From NCBI GenBank assembly GCA_013396755.1, contig VWZF01002969.1:633125-697124 (forward strand): DNA of 64,000 nt, written 5' to 3'. The notes beneath the pieces were generated by a model that was not told the origin of the DNA, did not search any database, and saw only the letters and a program-made list of their open reading frames with translations. Each line of letters starts with the position of its first letter. Positions within the stretch are counted from its first letter, which is position 1. The DNA is from Sclerurus mexicanus (lineage: Eukaryota > Chordata > Aves > Passeriformes > Furnariidae). Of the stretch, positions 1 through 13,106 are shown piece by piece. A program made the translations under genes and the position numbers.

Positions 1-736
1 CATTTGAGAAGCTTTCTCTTCTTAGTAGGGAAGGGTGAGAATGGTGTCAGTTCTTACTTGGGATCTTTCATTTCCTCCAAGGAATTCAATCCTGCCAGAG
101 GCGGAATGTTCCAGGCCTGCTGATTTGAGGACATTGGGACAGTCTTATCTTCAAGTTTCTAAAGAGTCCCACTTGTTCCAGTAAAATTAGTTGTGGTCTT
201 TCAATTAAATACATGCTTAATCTGTTCAGCAACTGATACCAACATTTTATGCTGCGTTTTTATATTTATGACCCAGGAAACACAAAACATGTAACCTGCT
301 TGTTCTTTCTAAGCTGTTCTTGAGCATCTGTTTGTGATATATTGCCACATGTGGTCATATGTGCAGATATATATTAGTATTTCTATTTACAGAAGTATCT
401 GTATTCTGGGTGATCCACCTATTCAACAAGTTTTGTGGGAAATTTAAAAGAAAGAGCATGGAAGATTTTAGTTTTCAGCCATTTTCCATTTTGTTGTAAA
501 ACATTTTTCTGCCATTTATATTACACCAGACTGGTTTTGCTCCTTTGCAAATCTAGATTTCTAGGGAAAGGGCACTGCTACAAAATGTTGTTAATCAACT
601 CCAGTTAGGTCCTGTCTGTTTACTAGTATTTGTCCCCAGTTACACATTAATGAGCACTTCATTGATTTGATCAAATAATAGTGGAATTGTAAAAAATACT
701 TTGAATTTGCTGGGAGCTTGCATTATTCCCACACAG

Positions 737-910
737 GAATCCACTGAAAAGAGCAAATTTAACAGCTCTGAAAGTGAGGCTGACAGACTTGTTAAGGCAA
801 AAGTCCTGACAATGGCAGTGTCCATTTTCATGGAGTTACATGGAATGAAACTCCTGCCTGCGGGATCAGAAATAGATTCATGCATAGCAGATGCCAGACT
901 CTTTTGCCAG
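737..910 (+). CDS. Candidate internal coding exon of an unrecognised gene
   Basis: This is an open stretch of 58 codons between a good acceptor (pyrimidine-rich stretch, then CACACAG) and a good donor (CAG followed by gtaatt), phase 0 at both ends. The peptide starts hydrophilic (ESTEKSKFNSSESEADRLVK), continues as a predicted amphipathic helix (AKVLTMAVSIFMELHGMKLL) and contains two cysteines near the end. It joins in frame to a second candidate exon at 1604-1796 that carries a stop. I do not recognise the family. It does not look like the C-terminal coiled coil of CGNL1, the gene expected upstream of MYZAP. Open frames of this size also arise by chance in this window, so the call rests on the pair of matching splice phases. 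Confidence 0.35.
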
Positions 911-1603
911 GTAATTCCCTTCAACTTGATTGTGATCATTTAACTTCCATGGGAAATAAGACAAACATCATAGTTGTAATACTCTGTATTTTGTGTCTGT
1001 TCAAGCAGCATCCATCATACATTTTTTTGCAGTACACCGGAAAACCAGCCTTTTGTCCAAGAAGACCTGCACTGCACTGCACTGTACTGACAATCATCAT
1101 AGAACCTGCTGAGATTTATTTGTAGTTTCATTTGCATCTTTGTGTAGACTTAGCTTTAAACAACTGATTCCAACCCCCAGTACTTTGTCCTGTAACGTTC
1201 ATAGATGACTATTATTTCAAACCACTGGAAGAAAATCACTTAATATTGCATCTACCTCCAGTTGCACTAAACTGTAAAAGAAAAATTCACTTAAAATAAA
1301 CAGTCAGCTCTCCCACTTCTACCTTGTATGTGCATAAAGCTTGATATGACAGCTGGATTTCATATGGAAGATGCATGCGTCTAAAACATACCAAGAAAAT
1401 AATTATCTGGGAAATATTGATGCTGTGAACAAGTTTCTGCATTTTCTTCTCTTTGGATAGCTACTTTCTTTGTAACTTGTAAAGCAGGTGCCAGGTGTAA
1501 CATCTAGGAGACTCCCCATGTGATCTTAGAAGGAGCGGGACGTTGCAGACTCCTACTGGGAGGGATCCTTCTTATTCCACATCCCTCCCCACGTGTGTTT
1601 TCA

Positions 1604-1796
1604 GAAAAAGATCTCGCCTTTGGTTTGTTCATTTAGACTTGGAAATGGCATTTCCTCTTTAGAGCTCTCAAACGATATGACTAAAATCAAAGAAAATCTT
1701 AAGATGCTGAAGGGGCTATTTCAGCTCATTCACAAACCAGCTGGCAGCTCTGTTTCTCGATACATGCTGGCTTTGGTGATGGCAAAATCACCTTGA
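1604..1796 (+). CDS. Candidate terminal coding exon of an unrecognised gene
   Basis: An acceptor (CCCTCCCC...TGTTTTCAG) is followed by 64 codons in phase 0, ending in TGA at 1794-1796. The peptide has a helical-looking middle (NDMTKIKENLKMLKGLFQLI) and ends in VMAKSP. Read with the exon at 737-910 it gives a continuous C-terminal segment of about 122 residues with no internal stop. A canonical AATAAA lies only at 3521; an ATTAAA at about 2471 is an alternative poly(A) signal. The product is not recognised, and no membrane segment or clear domain signature is visible. Confidence 0.33.
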
Positions 1797-4700
1797 ATGC
1801 CACAAACAAGACTGATAGTAGTTTAAGGACATCTGATTTGTTCACTCCATCTCCTGTTTGCTTTGATCACATCTCATCTTAAGGTTTAGTTTAGAAAAAA
1901 ATTTTCCTGATGTTTTCTTTTAATCTATTTTTAAAGGAATTTCAGAGGAAGCTCTTGACCCATGGAAGGAAACATGGTTGTGAAACATTCAGTCCCTAGA
2001 AATTTGTATGTCAGAGTTTCTGTTGTATTTCAGAGACATGGCTTGAATTCTGAGCTGTAGAGGCCTTCAGTTTTCTTTAATATCTCTTATCAAACAGAGC
2101 CAAGCTAGATCATGTTTTCTATAAGCCTAACCTGATGATTTTTACAGTGGATGCTTCTCTCTCAGTGCAAGTAATCTGTGGTGAACAGGGAACTTTTTGT
2201 CCTCTCTAGGATTAACAGCCTTGGTTTCCCAAGCCTGCTTTTGTAGAATACATGTTAACTTCTGCAAGAGGGTTGTGATGTTGTAAGTCACCAACACTGG
2301 GTAGGTGCTTCAAAATGGCAACTGCAATACAATGCAAAATATATATATTAAACAAACAAGTGAACAAAATCTTCCTGTCCTCTGTAAGACTCCTCACTCA
2401 CTGTCCAAGTAATGAAATTAAGGATGTTTGTCACGATAATGCCCTGGAGTTTGGAAGGCATCCCTTTTCATTAAAAGCATTAGTGTCTTTCAGACACTCT
2501 ATCTCCTTTTAGTGACCGGATGAAAAAAAGGAAAAGTTGTTGTCTCCTTGCTGTCTCCTGTACCTGCTCCCCTGCTCTGCACTTCATTTGAGGAGAGCCT
2601 GTTCTGTACAAACACTTTGAGTTCAGCACTCTGCTTTTTATTGTTCAGTCACCAGGCAGGTTCCCCCCTCACCCCCTTGGTGATGAGACTGTAACTTGTT
2701 GATTAATCTGTGTATTTCTCTGATTCGTCCTCTTTCTTCTCAACTCAGTTCTTTCCCTTTTCCTGATTAAATAATCTGTTCTGATCTCCAAATAATTTTC
2801 TAAACAGAAGCCATGTGTTTTCCTCATTTTTTACAGACCAGCTGTGTGCCTTGCTGAGTGAGTGCAATAGCTTCAGCTTTTAAGCCTTTTCTGGATCACA
2901 CAGCATATTTTAGTAATTAGATGTTGATTCTTTTAGCTTACTGGGGCTTCCTGTCCTGGGAGTAGAGCTACACATTTCAGCTGCTTAATTTCTACCAACT
3001 ACAGTCATCAGGAAACATTGCAAAATGTTCAAAGACTTTGCTGAAAGAGCAGCGTTCTTTAGAGATTGCCAGGGTTTCTACACATTTAATTTTTTTTTTT
3101 TTTCTTCATAAAGTTCTGACTAGGTCACATATTTAACCCTCTGACCTTACTGTGGTGGGGGAAATTTCATTGTCATTTCAGAATTTGCTCATGAGCACTG
3201 GGCTATTGAGGAAAAGGTACAGAAATTAATAGAAAGGGTTGGGGGTTTTTTTTGTATTCTAGGTGTTTATTTTAACATGTAAGAAAGGAAAGACTTAAGA
3301 AGAAGGGGAGAAAAGTTCAACAGACAAGGTCAAGTCCAGTAGTCAGTTTGGCTCATCAACCTCAGCAGAAGCGTGGCAGTGTACCAGAGAGCCTCGTGTG
3401 ACATCAGCAGAGACTGTGTTTTATGTAAGCAGGAACATTTGCTCTGTTCTCCACTTCTAATAACAATTTACTGTTTTATTTAGATCCTGAAGCTTCATGC
3501 CATTAGCAGAAGACTAGGCAATAAAATCTTGCTTGAATTTGGGGCACAGATGGATGATGAAAGTTTAAGCTCTCCGAGTTGTCAGTAGGAAGGCTGTAGG
3601 AACACTTCAGAATGAGTGCAGAGAAGGGACTCATTACAGGTAACCTGAGTTTTGCTGTGCCTTCTGTGTACTTCTGCCTCTTAGGCAGAATGGGCTTTCT
3701 GAGCAATGCTTCATGTATTAGGTTACAAAGCTATTTTCACTGGTTTCAAGCACTCCTTTTACTTTGGTTGCATGTAGTCTGGCCGGGATGGACCCTGACA
3801 AAAAGCATAGTGTGAAGTAAGGGGGAAATAGCAGGAAAGATCAACTCGGGATCCAGTTCTGACTAATTTTGATTGTGGCCTTCCCTTCAGTCTTCTTAAA
3901 GATCCAGGCCCTGAATGTTGCTTAAACTTTCTTAAATGTATAAATACCTACCTTGGACTGGGATTAATACAAGATTTGATTTCCAGGGAAAGACTAGAGA
4001 TTCAAGATCAGGATAGTAAGGAGCACATCGAAGCAGTACTAGGAAATGCCTATTTCCTGTGTGTATTTGCAGCAAAGATTCTCAGGAGAGTTCAGGTGAG
4101 ACAAATGATAGTGCTGGAAAAGGAGCAGCATATGTTTCTGATATTTCTGTGGATGCACTGTTAGTGGAGACTGATTAGCTGCATGTCCCTGGGCAGCATG
4201 GATAGTTCTGTTCTGCAGAAATGCAAAAGTGTCTGATCTATTTTGTGTGACTTACATTTTATCTTGTATTTTTTCCAGAAAGAAATCATGTGTGTAGTTC
4301 TGTGTTTTCCACTGGATTTGGCTTTACAAGGCTTTTAGTTAAAAGATATGTTTACCTTTTTTTTTTGAGAGAGAGAGAAAGGAAAAATTGCTAGCCCTGG
4401 AGTGGAGAGATGAGACTGGGACTCGTCCCTGGGCAAATTCAGTCTGTGCCAGAAGTGAAATTTACTTTTCTAGAAAGCAGTTCCACTGTGCATAGGAGAG
4501 CTGAGCTGTTGACTAAAAGCTCACCCCTCATCCTCACAGAGCTGGCTGTTCTCATCTCAGCCTGGCCTTTTCGTAGGAGATGAGGACTGACACCTGCAAC
4601 CTGACTTGGCTGAGGCTGCCAGCATGGGATTTCTGTACTGCAGATGAGACTGAGATTGGTATACTTTAATTTTGCCCTTAAGTCTTTTGGTTAAATTATT

Positions 4701-6588
4701 TAAGGAAAAAATACTCACTGGGTATTTGTGACTAGAGCGTGCAAGAGCAAAGAGATGTGCACACACTCTGGGGCAGAGAGAGATGGCTGTGCATCACTGC
4801 AAGTGCTGTATGAGCTGGTTTGGTTCCTGCCTGAAAACATAATCCCAACTGTTTGCAAGTGATACACAATTTCAGTGGCTGGTGTCATAGTGTGGGTACT
4901 GTAAATCCTTCCCAGCACAGGCCACTTTGATCTGAGTTCCAGCATTTTCTTGCGTATCTGCTGTGTGAAAGAGCTTTTTGGCAAAGTCCTAACAAACCTA
5001 TTAATTGTCTTTTAAACACTTTACCAAAAGGAGAATAAGGTAAGCTGAACCATCCAGAGAAGACAGGGTGGTCTAATAGCTGGAAGTAGAGCACTGAGAA
5101 GCAGGAGGATTCTGCTTTTTGATCTGTTTGAGCTGCTGTTTCAGTTCTTGACCTTTGTACTTTTGTCAACATGCCTAGAATATGGAGCACCAGACCTTGA
5201 AAACTTGATACTATGTCTGCTTTGAAACTTCCTGGAGAAAAACGTTAGGAGGAAATGCCAAAGATCTGATTCTTTCAGTGAATCTGATTTCTGTGCTTTC
5301 TCTGCTCTCCTTTATCCCTTTGCCCTGCAGTCTGTGATGTGCTGCAATGCTTTTCAAGCAAGGAGCTCTTTTACCTGCCACACACCTGAGATTGAAGGTC
5401 TTGTGCAAGCTCTGTGGAGTGTGTTTCCTGCAGAACAACTACCTTAAGTCTACATTTTCTTGCTTTACAGGGAGTTTCAAATTTTGTTTTCTTCAAGTAA
5501 AAAAAGGGTTTATTGTGTAATGGTAGAATGGCTATGAAAAGTGGGAAGGAAAAGAGCAAATTAAGTCAAATAAAACTGTGTAAAAGCTGTAAATGAGAAT
5601 GAAAGGAAGCTTTCTGAATCAGGCTATGTTTACTTGAAACACAGCCCACTGTGCCTTGCTCTTTCAGTACATATTGTGTGTGGTATCCAGCTATTTTAAA
5701 GATGAGATCAAATTCAAAATTGAGACCAAAATGTCTATCCCAGCTGCAAACTTCTTAAGCGTTACTGAGTCACAGTGGAAGACCATGGTCTGTGGAGCTG
5801 TATGTGATGCTGCATAAGGATAAGTATTTGTAAGGACGCCCTAGAGCAGTCCAAGCCTCCTGTAGTGCTCAAGAGCATTCATCTCTTCAGTTTGCCTGGC
5901 ATCCTTTGGCTAGGAGACTTTTTCAGATGGACTTTAATAAGCACTGTGGGATAAGCAGAGAAGAGAAAAGAATGAGAAATATACTGGGCCACTGCAACTG
6001 CTACTTCTATGAAGAGAAAGGTGTGAGCACGGTAAGGCTTCTGTGTGAATGTACCACACTGGTGCTATTGATACAGAGTGGGGATAGCAGGAGAACTTCA
6101 GTCTGCCTAATGAACCTCTTTCCTCTTCTGGCCTTATTGCTGTTGCTGGCTTCCTGCTGAGAAATGGAGCTATAGCAGCATTGGGAAACCCCTACTCAGT
6201 AAGCTGCAGTCCTTCATGTTCTCTGCAGGAGAAAGGCAGCTCTAAGTTTGTACAAATAAACCAACTCAAAATGCTCACAAACCAGAATATTTGGATCTTT
6301 TAAATGAACGAGGTTCCATTTAAAGACATGCACATGTTTGTAATAGGTCTCATCAAAGTATTTTTTCAAAGACAAAGCTGGATTTTCATCAGACCTGTCA
6401 CCTTGTGAAGGTGACACCTTCCCATGAAGCAGAGCCCAGCACCAGCCCTGCTGGCCCAGCTGTTCATGGCACAGCAGCCCAGCAGAGGTGCAGGTAAGGG
6501 TCCCAGGATTGTCAGTTGTGCTGTGTTGTGGTGTGCCTTCTCACACAGTGCCTGGCTGCTCACCCAGCTGTGGTTCTTCCTTCATCAG
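1797..6588. other. Non-coding DNA, no supported gene
   Basis: The stretch is AT-rich and unique-looking. The short open frames here (all under about 100 codons) lack paired splice signals or a recognisable product. A poly-T run lies near 3090-3105 and a GA-rich patch near 4365-4385. Part of it could be the 3' UTR of the candidate gene ending at 1796. Confidence 0.5.
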
Positions 6589-6716
6589 TGACAAGTCCAG
6601 AGACACTGTTGGAAGACTCAGTGCCTGGTTTAGATGCACCAGGCCAGAGAAGAAGTGAAGAGACCTGGCCACCAGATGTCTGGAAAACAGTTAACATTAG
6701 TTCATTCACAGCAAAT
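6589..6716 (+). other. Isolated candidate exon, coding status unclear
   Basis: A 128-nt segment sits between a strong acceptor (TTCTTCCTTCATCAG) and a consensus donor (AAT followed by gtgagt). One frame is open throughout and reads SPETLLEDSVPGLDAPGQRR and on to SSFTAN. It would enter with two bases of a split codon and leave in phase 0. A phase-0 exit is compatible with the first placed MYZAP exon at 24238, but the peptide does not resemble the known mammalian MYZAP N-terminus. A chance pairing or a non-coding 5' exon are both possible. Confidence 0.2.
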
Positions 6717-7899
6717 GTGAGTTCTTAGGTGCTGGCAGAAAGGTCTGGCTGTTTGATAGGTGGCTGTTGGGACATTCTGCTTTTTTGGGGCAAGATTGGA
6801 GCTTTGGGATGTTTTGGTCAAAGGAAGGGAAAAAGCGTGTCTGGGGAGATTTCTCTCCTGGTTGTGTTCTCCAGGTGTCTGTTGGATCTTCTCTCTCTTG
6901 TGGGTGAGATCTGTACTGTGTGTATGGGATTTTATTTTACTTTACTTTTAAGCTTACCATGTGTCCCCAAGTAAAGTGAGAGACAGGCAGCATCTGCAGT
7001 CTGCTGTGGTGACACTGCCAGGGTGGCAGCACAGGAAAAGCCAGGACACAGTGTAGGCATGACATTAAACACCTGTCCTTCAGCTTTATTTGAGCAAAAT
7101 AAGGAGCTTTTTGTCTTTGTGCAGTTTCCTCTTGAATGTGTTTGTATTCAGTTGTAAAGCTTCACACTGCTGTTTCCACAAAATGCAGGTGCTTGTGGCT
7201 CAAAGCTGGTTTGCACAAGCCTCGGGAGCATCTGCAGATGTCAATATGCCATTAAATGACATTAGCAGGACCATCTGAAGGGCAGTGCAGGTGGCAGGGT
7301 GGAACTGCATACCTGGAAGCTCAGTGGGTGGGAGAGTATGCTTAGATCTGTTCTGTATAGTGTCAAGTTCACCACCAGACAAGGTCTCCACACTGAGGAA
7401 TTAAATAGTCCTGTACCTCCTATACCTGCCAAGCCTAGAGCACTAGATATCAGGTAATTGAGCTTTGATTCCACATACTTTCATAAAGCCATGTTATTTT
7501 AGCTTTTCTTCTCAGGAATATTAAAATACCAAGCAGTCCCAGAGCAGCCATGGTGCTGACCACAGATGTGAGTGTGCACAGCTGCCAGCTGTGAGCCCTT
7601 GGAGGATGCTCTGAGGGTGAACTGAGTACAGAGAATCACATAAAAGCAGCACATTTTAACTGTGATTGGCACTTTATCTTCTCAGAGCAATTTTTCTCAT
7701 CACTTTTATAATTCTTACAAATCAGAAGTAATGGAAGGGAAATGGGAGACTGATACCCATTAACTTTGCTGTTCCTCTGAACCTGTTGTGTGCTTGGCAG
7801 AGCTTCGTGGTTCTTGACAAAAAAGAAGGGGGAGGAAAAAAGGCCACAAAAAGAGAAAGCTGGTGGAAGTTTTCTGAAGAGAGACAGGGTATTTTGTAG

Positions 7900-8120
7900 G
7901 GAAAACGTGTGAACCTGTTGGCCGCGGCCGGTGCGGTGGGGACCGGGAGATGCAGTGCAGCCCGCAGGAGGCGGCAGAGCGCGGCCCCAGCGTCCGCTCT
8001 GCTCCCCCTGCCGTGCTTTAACACATCCCGAGCTTCCAGTCCATCCGGCACTGGAAGCGCCCGGCCAAAACACGGGGGTTTGTTGCGGAGAATCACGCTG
8101 ACATCCGTGAAGCTGCTGGT
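7900..8120. promoter_or_regulatory. Small CpG-rich block, possible promoter
   Basis: About 220 bases hold roughly twenty CpG dinucleotides, including GGCCGCGGCCGG near 7920, while the flanks are almost CpG-free and AT-rich. Unmethylated CpG islands of this kind usually mark vertebrate promoters. Open frames on both strands here (115 codons on +, 144 and 180 on -) are what GC-rich DNA gives by chance, and none has a recognisable product. No TATA box is obvious. Confidence 0.4.
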
Positions 8121-11100
8121 CACCTCCCATGGGCAGGATAAACTGCTCCGTGGCATTCGTGCCCGGCTTTGCTGGCATCCTGCAGGCTGGAGGGGATGTC
8201 AGAATTCATCCCCCTGCACTGCTAAGCAGTCCTGCAGTGGCTGTCATTGCTGCTGAGGTGTTGGTTTATGTACTTTATGCCCTAATAATGCACCTTTTGT
8301 CTTGTTTTCTTAGGCAGCAACTGGTGTGGAGCCAATTGTGATGATGCAAAGAGAGTTCATCTATAAACCAACCTAAAACAGACTAACAAACTAAAGACAA
8401 TCTCCAAGCTTCAGAATCTTGAGACTGAGCTCCTGCCAGAGCATGTTTGTTGTAAGATAGGGGAAATTATTTAATCCTCCATGGGTTGAAATACAATACA
8501 GAACAGCCAGGTTTTCATTCAAGGAGTAGTCTGTATGGAAAGTGACATGCTGCTCAACAAAAATCCTTTTCAGTATAGAACCATAGTCAGAGGTGCCCAG
8601 AGTGACTGATGTGAGGAAGGGGATGGTGCTTTCCTATACAAGTGCTGCTGCTGTAAGTACTCAGGTACTATTGCACGAGTCTGTAAGAGGACAGAAAACT
8701 GAGTGGGTTTGAGTCTGAAGAAATTCAGTTACGAAGGACAGAAAAAGCATAGAGCATCTGCCCTTTACTGTTCTGTAACACTAACAAGGGGACAATCACC
8801 AGAACAGAGCAAGGAGACTCAAAATTGGTACCTTTTTATACACTGTGTTTAGACACACTGGTACTGATGGTTTATCAAAAACCAGAAGTTCATAGCTGGT
8901 AAAAATACCGATTATTCATGAAAATGTGTTGGCTGGAGTTTCTAAACCTATAATTCGGGAAGTAAGCCAGTCTCTAAGGATTAGAAAACCAGGGCGGTAT
9001 TCGGAGGGAGTGGGAGGATAATTAGCATCTATCTCCTGTGCAGTTCTTACATATCCTTCTGAAGCAGGAAATCCTGGCCACTGACAGAGAAGCCAGACAG
9101 CAGCTCTTAGGGAGCCTGGGCATTTTTAGTACTCTGCATGACACTGAGTGATGATCTGGGAAGGCAATATGAGATAGTTCATGACTATGGCTAGACTGTG
9201 TTTTGACAGAAAGCATTTATTGGCATTCAAATTGTCTTTTGCCTCAACTTTAATGTAATCTCGAACAAATTACTTTCAGCATTGCTTAAGACCTGGCTTC
9301 ATCCTATCTAACTTCAGGCACTGACCTATGAAGATCTCAACAGTGTAAGAAAAGTATGAACAGGTTTGTTTGTGGATTCATTAGGGGGCTGGAGTGTTTC
9401 TACTTCTTGTGATCTTTCTCAGACCACAATTTCTACAGGTTCCCCATTTTCTATTAGCATGCTCTGCACAAAATCACACTGTTCTAGCCCGGTGGAATCT
9501 CATCTTTTTGGAGGGTTTTACATTAAAATTATCAGATGTTGTTTACCAAAAGACAGATAAAAATTCAGCCAAAGCAACTAGAAGTGTCTGGGCTGTTTGT
9601 GGCTACAGAAACAGTGGGATTCAGATGGTATCTACAAACAGTGTGAGTCAGTGAATTATACTCTTTTTGTTGCTGTTGCAAAGTGGTTGCTGATACCCCA
9701 ACATGGTAACCTAAAGATAGCCAAGGAGTCTGAGCTCATGGTTACAGAAGCTCTTTCTGGTACTGTTGGACAAAGGGCAATCTAACCACAGGCTGAAAGC
9801 TTTCCAGATAATTTGATGGGATCTGTGGAAACTGTGGCAAACACCTGTGGCATTAATAGAAAATTAATAAACATCAGCCACAAAAGGTGAAAAATGAAGA
9901 AATAGTTTAGGTTCCGTAGATGGGGGAAACAAACTAAAGACATTTGAACTATGATTGCAGTGCTATTTTGGCAATACAGAAACAACTTCCAAACAATTTT
10001 AAAGCTAGGTGGTTGACAATATGTACTCAAGAAATGGGTCAGTGGCAAGCTTCCAGAAAAAGCCCCAGCTTATTTCAGGTATCCTTGTGGTGGTGCTTGT
10101 GTGGTTGTCCTGCACTGCAAACATCCAGCCTAGAGATGCGGAAGTCAATGTCAGGTTCCCATCAGGGTCAAAACTTCAGCCAAATATCCAAGCATGTGCC
10201 AGCTCATTGCTTTTCTAGATCCTTCCATTGTTGTCAGAGAATCACCTTGACACTGAAATGATTCCAAAAATCTGAGCATGAGATTGTGTTTATGGTTAGA
10301 GCAGGTTTATGCAGAAGAGGCTCACCATTAAACAGGAAGGTCTGACTGACTGGGTAGGATACAGAAAGTGTTCTAGTTATACTCATCTTCCTCTGCAATT
10401 AACACCCACATTGGCCTCTGTCCTTTGCGTAAGCCAAGGAGAGGAAAACAATAATCTACTGAGAAATCTGCTTCAACATTGTGTCCTCCCTAAGGACAGG
10501 GACAGAAATGTTCAGCAGGAATACAATTCTGGAGGGCACTTTACCATTTTTTGTCCAATATTTAATTGTATAAAATCTTTTTGTCTTAAGTGTTTTCTCT
10601 TTTGTTAATTCATCAAAATACTAAATGTGCAGGTTAACACAGGAGAACCCCAAAATTCATAGACTCTGTAACTCCAGTCATGTGAGAAGTGGGAAATGTA
10701 CCAAAATGCCTCATTAAGAGTTTGATAGCTGTCAGAACATTGTGGTGTAATTGTCATTCTAATGCTCTAGCAAAGGTACCCTGTGTGTCACAGGACAGTG
10801 AATTGAAGATTTTTAAAATGTTTTTTACTTTCCCAAATAGTTTACTAAAATAAAACAAGGTAGAAAATGAACAACCATCAGGTGTTTTCAATGTACCCAG
10901 TGCATGCTATTAATGTTATAGCCTCTCTGCAATGTCTGTGGAAATTCCTGGTAATTTTGCTATTATTGACTTTAGAGGGAGGAAGATTGGAATTTGTGTT
11001 ACTATATTAACCATTACGTAAATATTTCTCTAAAAGGTAGGAATATAGAAATTTTCAGGGGCAGAGTGATGATCTGACATCCTGTTTTCAGCAGTGGCCA

Positions 11101-13106
11101 ATTCCCAGAGCTCCAGAGGAAGGCAAATCCCCTCCTTTCCTTCCCCCCATGTCTAGTGTCAGTTGTGCCACAGGACAGTACTGTCAGTCTCTCTCAAATT
11201 GTCACTGGCCACGAGGTGAACCTGACTGATAGCTCAGGCTGATTTTATGCCAGCTACCCCATCATTTTGTCTGACTCAAACCTGCTTCTGTGTCCCCATC
11301 TGTGTGTATTAATCTCTTCCTTCAGTGCTAATAACTTCATTCAGTGACCTGTGGCAGCAATGCATCTCCAGGTTAATTATGAAAAGCAGTAAGACAGTTC
11401 CTTTGTGCTACTTCAATTCTATTAACCCACATTGATATCCAGAGCATCTCCTTCTACTTCTCAGTTATTATCTGAGAGATGCTAGTAAAAAATGAGAGCA
11501 CAAGTAGGGCAATTGTCTTTTAGTGATTTTTTGTGTCTTTCTGTTCTTGTTCAGCATCTGGTTTCATCAGGCACTCTGAATTTTAGGCACATTCTGAAAT
11601 GCAGGGAAAACAGAATAACTGTACAGAGGTTTCTGCCATCAAAATCTCCTGATTGGAGTAAATTTATTAAATAAGCAAAAACCCAGTGGAAGTGAATAAT
11701 CTTTTGATCAAGTACTCACTACTTTTTGTTGTGGTTTTCTCTGGAGAGAGAAACCTGATGGGAATAGTTTCAGTGCAGGAACAATTTAACTTCATTATAG
11801 AAACTTTAATTTCTGAATTATGACTGATCTTGTAAACTGGCTTATTTCCTTTTTTGACCAACCTTTGTCACTCAAAAGCCACAGGTTTACTTAGATTTCA
11901 CATTACCAACAAGCAGGCAGAATGTCAGGAAATCCTTCTCTGGTCCAGGTAACTGGTGCAGGTTTGATGTGTTTCGAAGTCTGTGGAGTTGAAAGTGCTT
12001 TCCTGGGATAGTTCACATCTGGAATGGCTCACATCTGCTGCTCTGTGCTCAGGACCCAGAGCCAGGCTACCCTCAGCTGCATTCTTGCTGACTGGAGGAT
12101 GCACCGTATGCAGGAGAAGGAAAACCACACTCCTTGTGGTCTGTGGCGTCCTGCAGGATGACACACGGGAAATGTGGGGAGTGGCAGATCCACAGATAGT
12201 GTGTGACCAGGTGCTTAGGTGTGTAGATCCATTTCCTTCCCAGGACGGGGGCTGTCCTTAGAGGGGCATTCCCCAGGTAATATTTAGTCATCGTGGCTGA
12301 GCTATTATTAAGTACCCTTAACTATTTAGTCCTTCCTACACTCCCTCCTAATAACTTTACTCCAGTTAGACCCAACATTATCTTCTGTATTGATTATGAC
12401 TTTACTTTTTTCTATTATTGCAGTGACTTACACACAGAGAAAATAAGGCAGTTCTTGGTGACAGGGTAAGAAAATGTCATTCTATTGTGGATACAGATCG
12501 GTCTGCTAGAATGCTTTTCAGAGCAGGTGTGGCCAAAGTTGCCCTGATGAAGGTCCCTTTATTTCAAGAGTCAGTATGACTTGATATTTTATAGTTAAAA
12601 TACCTGCCCTTCCACCCTATTTCCTTTTTATATGACTTCTTCTAATAAACTCCTTTTTAGTATGTAGAAAGGAAATAAATAATAGAACGTGGTCTTTCAC
12701 TTGCACCAAACAACTTTCAGGCACCGCTCTATGTCCCAGCTATGTGTGTGGACAGACAACGGGCTGTGAGAGTCATTAGGAACTGCTAAATTCCCTTGTA
12801 TATCATTCTGAGATGGGGGAACATGGAGGCCCTATACCAGATCTAAAACAACCAAGAACTTCCGTAGCATCTCTGCAGATGTTCTAGACAAATGCCTTTG
12901 TCATTTAGAAAAATCTTCCATCATCCTCTGTCCTGAAGCAGGGCTGAAGTCAACCGCTTGCTATCCTGGCCATTTACCACAAAGCAGAGCTGAAGCAGAA
13001 GATAGTTTTTGCCTTTCTTACTCCTCTATGTGAAGAAATAAAGATGAAATGTCTTGTCTTCCCCTTTGTAAGCTAAAAGAAGTAAGACAAATACATGTGG
13101 TAATTT
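8121..13106. other. Non-coding DNA, no supported gene
   Basis: No open frame here has paired splice sites or a recognisable product. The sequence is AT-rich and mostly unique-looking. A pyrimidine-rich acceptor-like site occurs at about 8300-8312 just after the CpG-rich block, but the frame behind it closes quickly. Confidence 0.5.

Noticed and set aside
7636..8178. 180-codon minus-strand open frame over the CpG block
   Set aside because: GC-rich DNA lengthens frames by chance. There is no splice context, no recognisable motif, and an equally open frame lies on the other strand.
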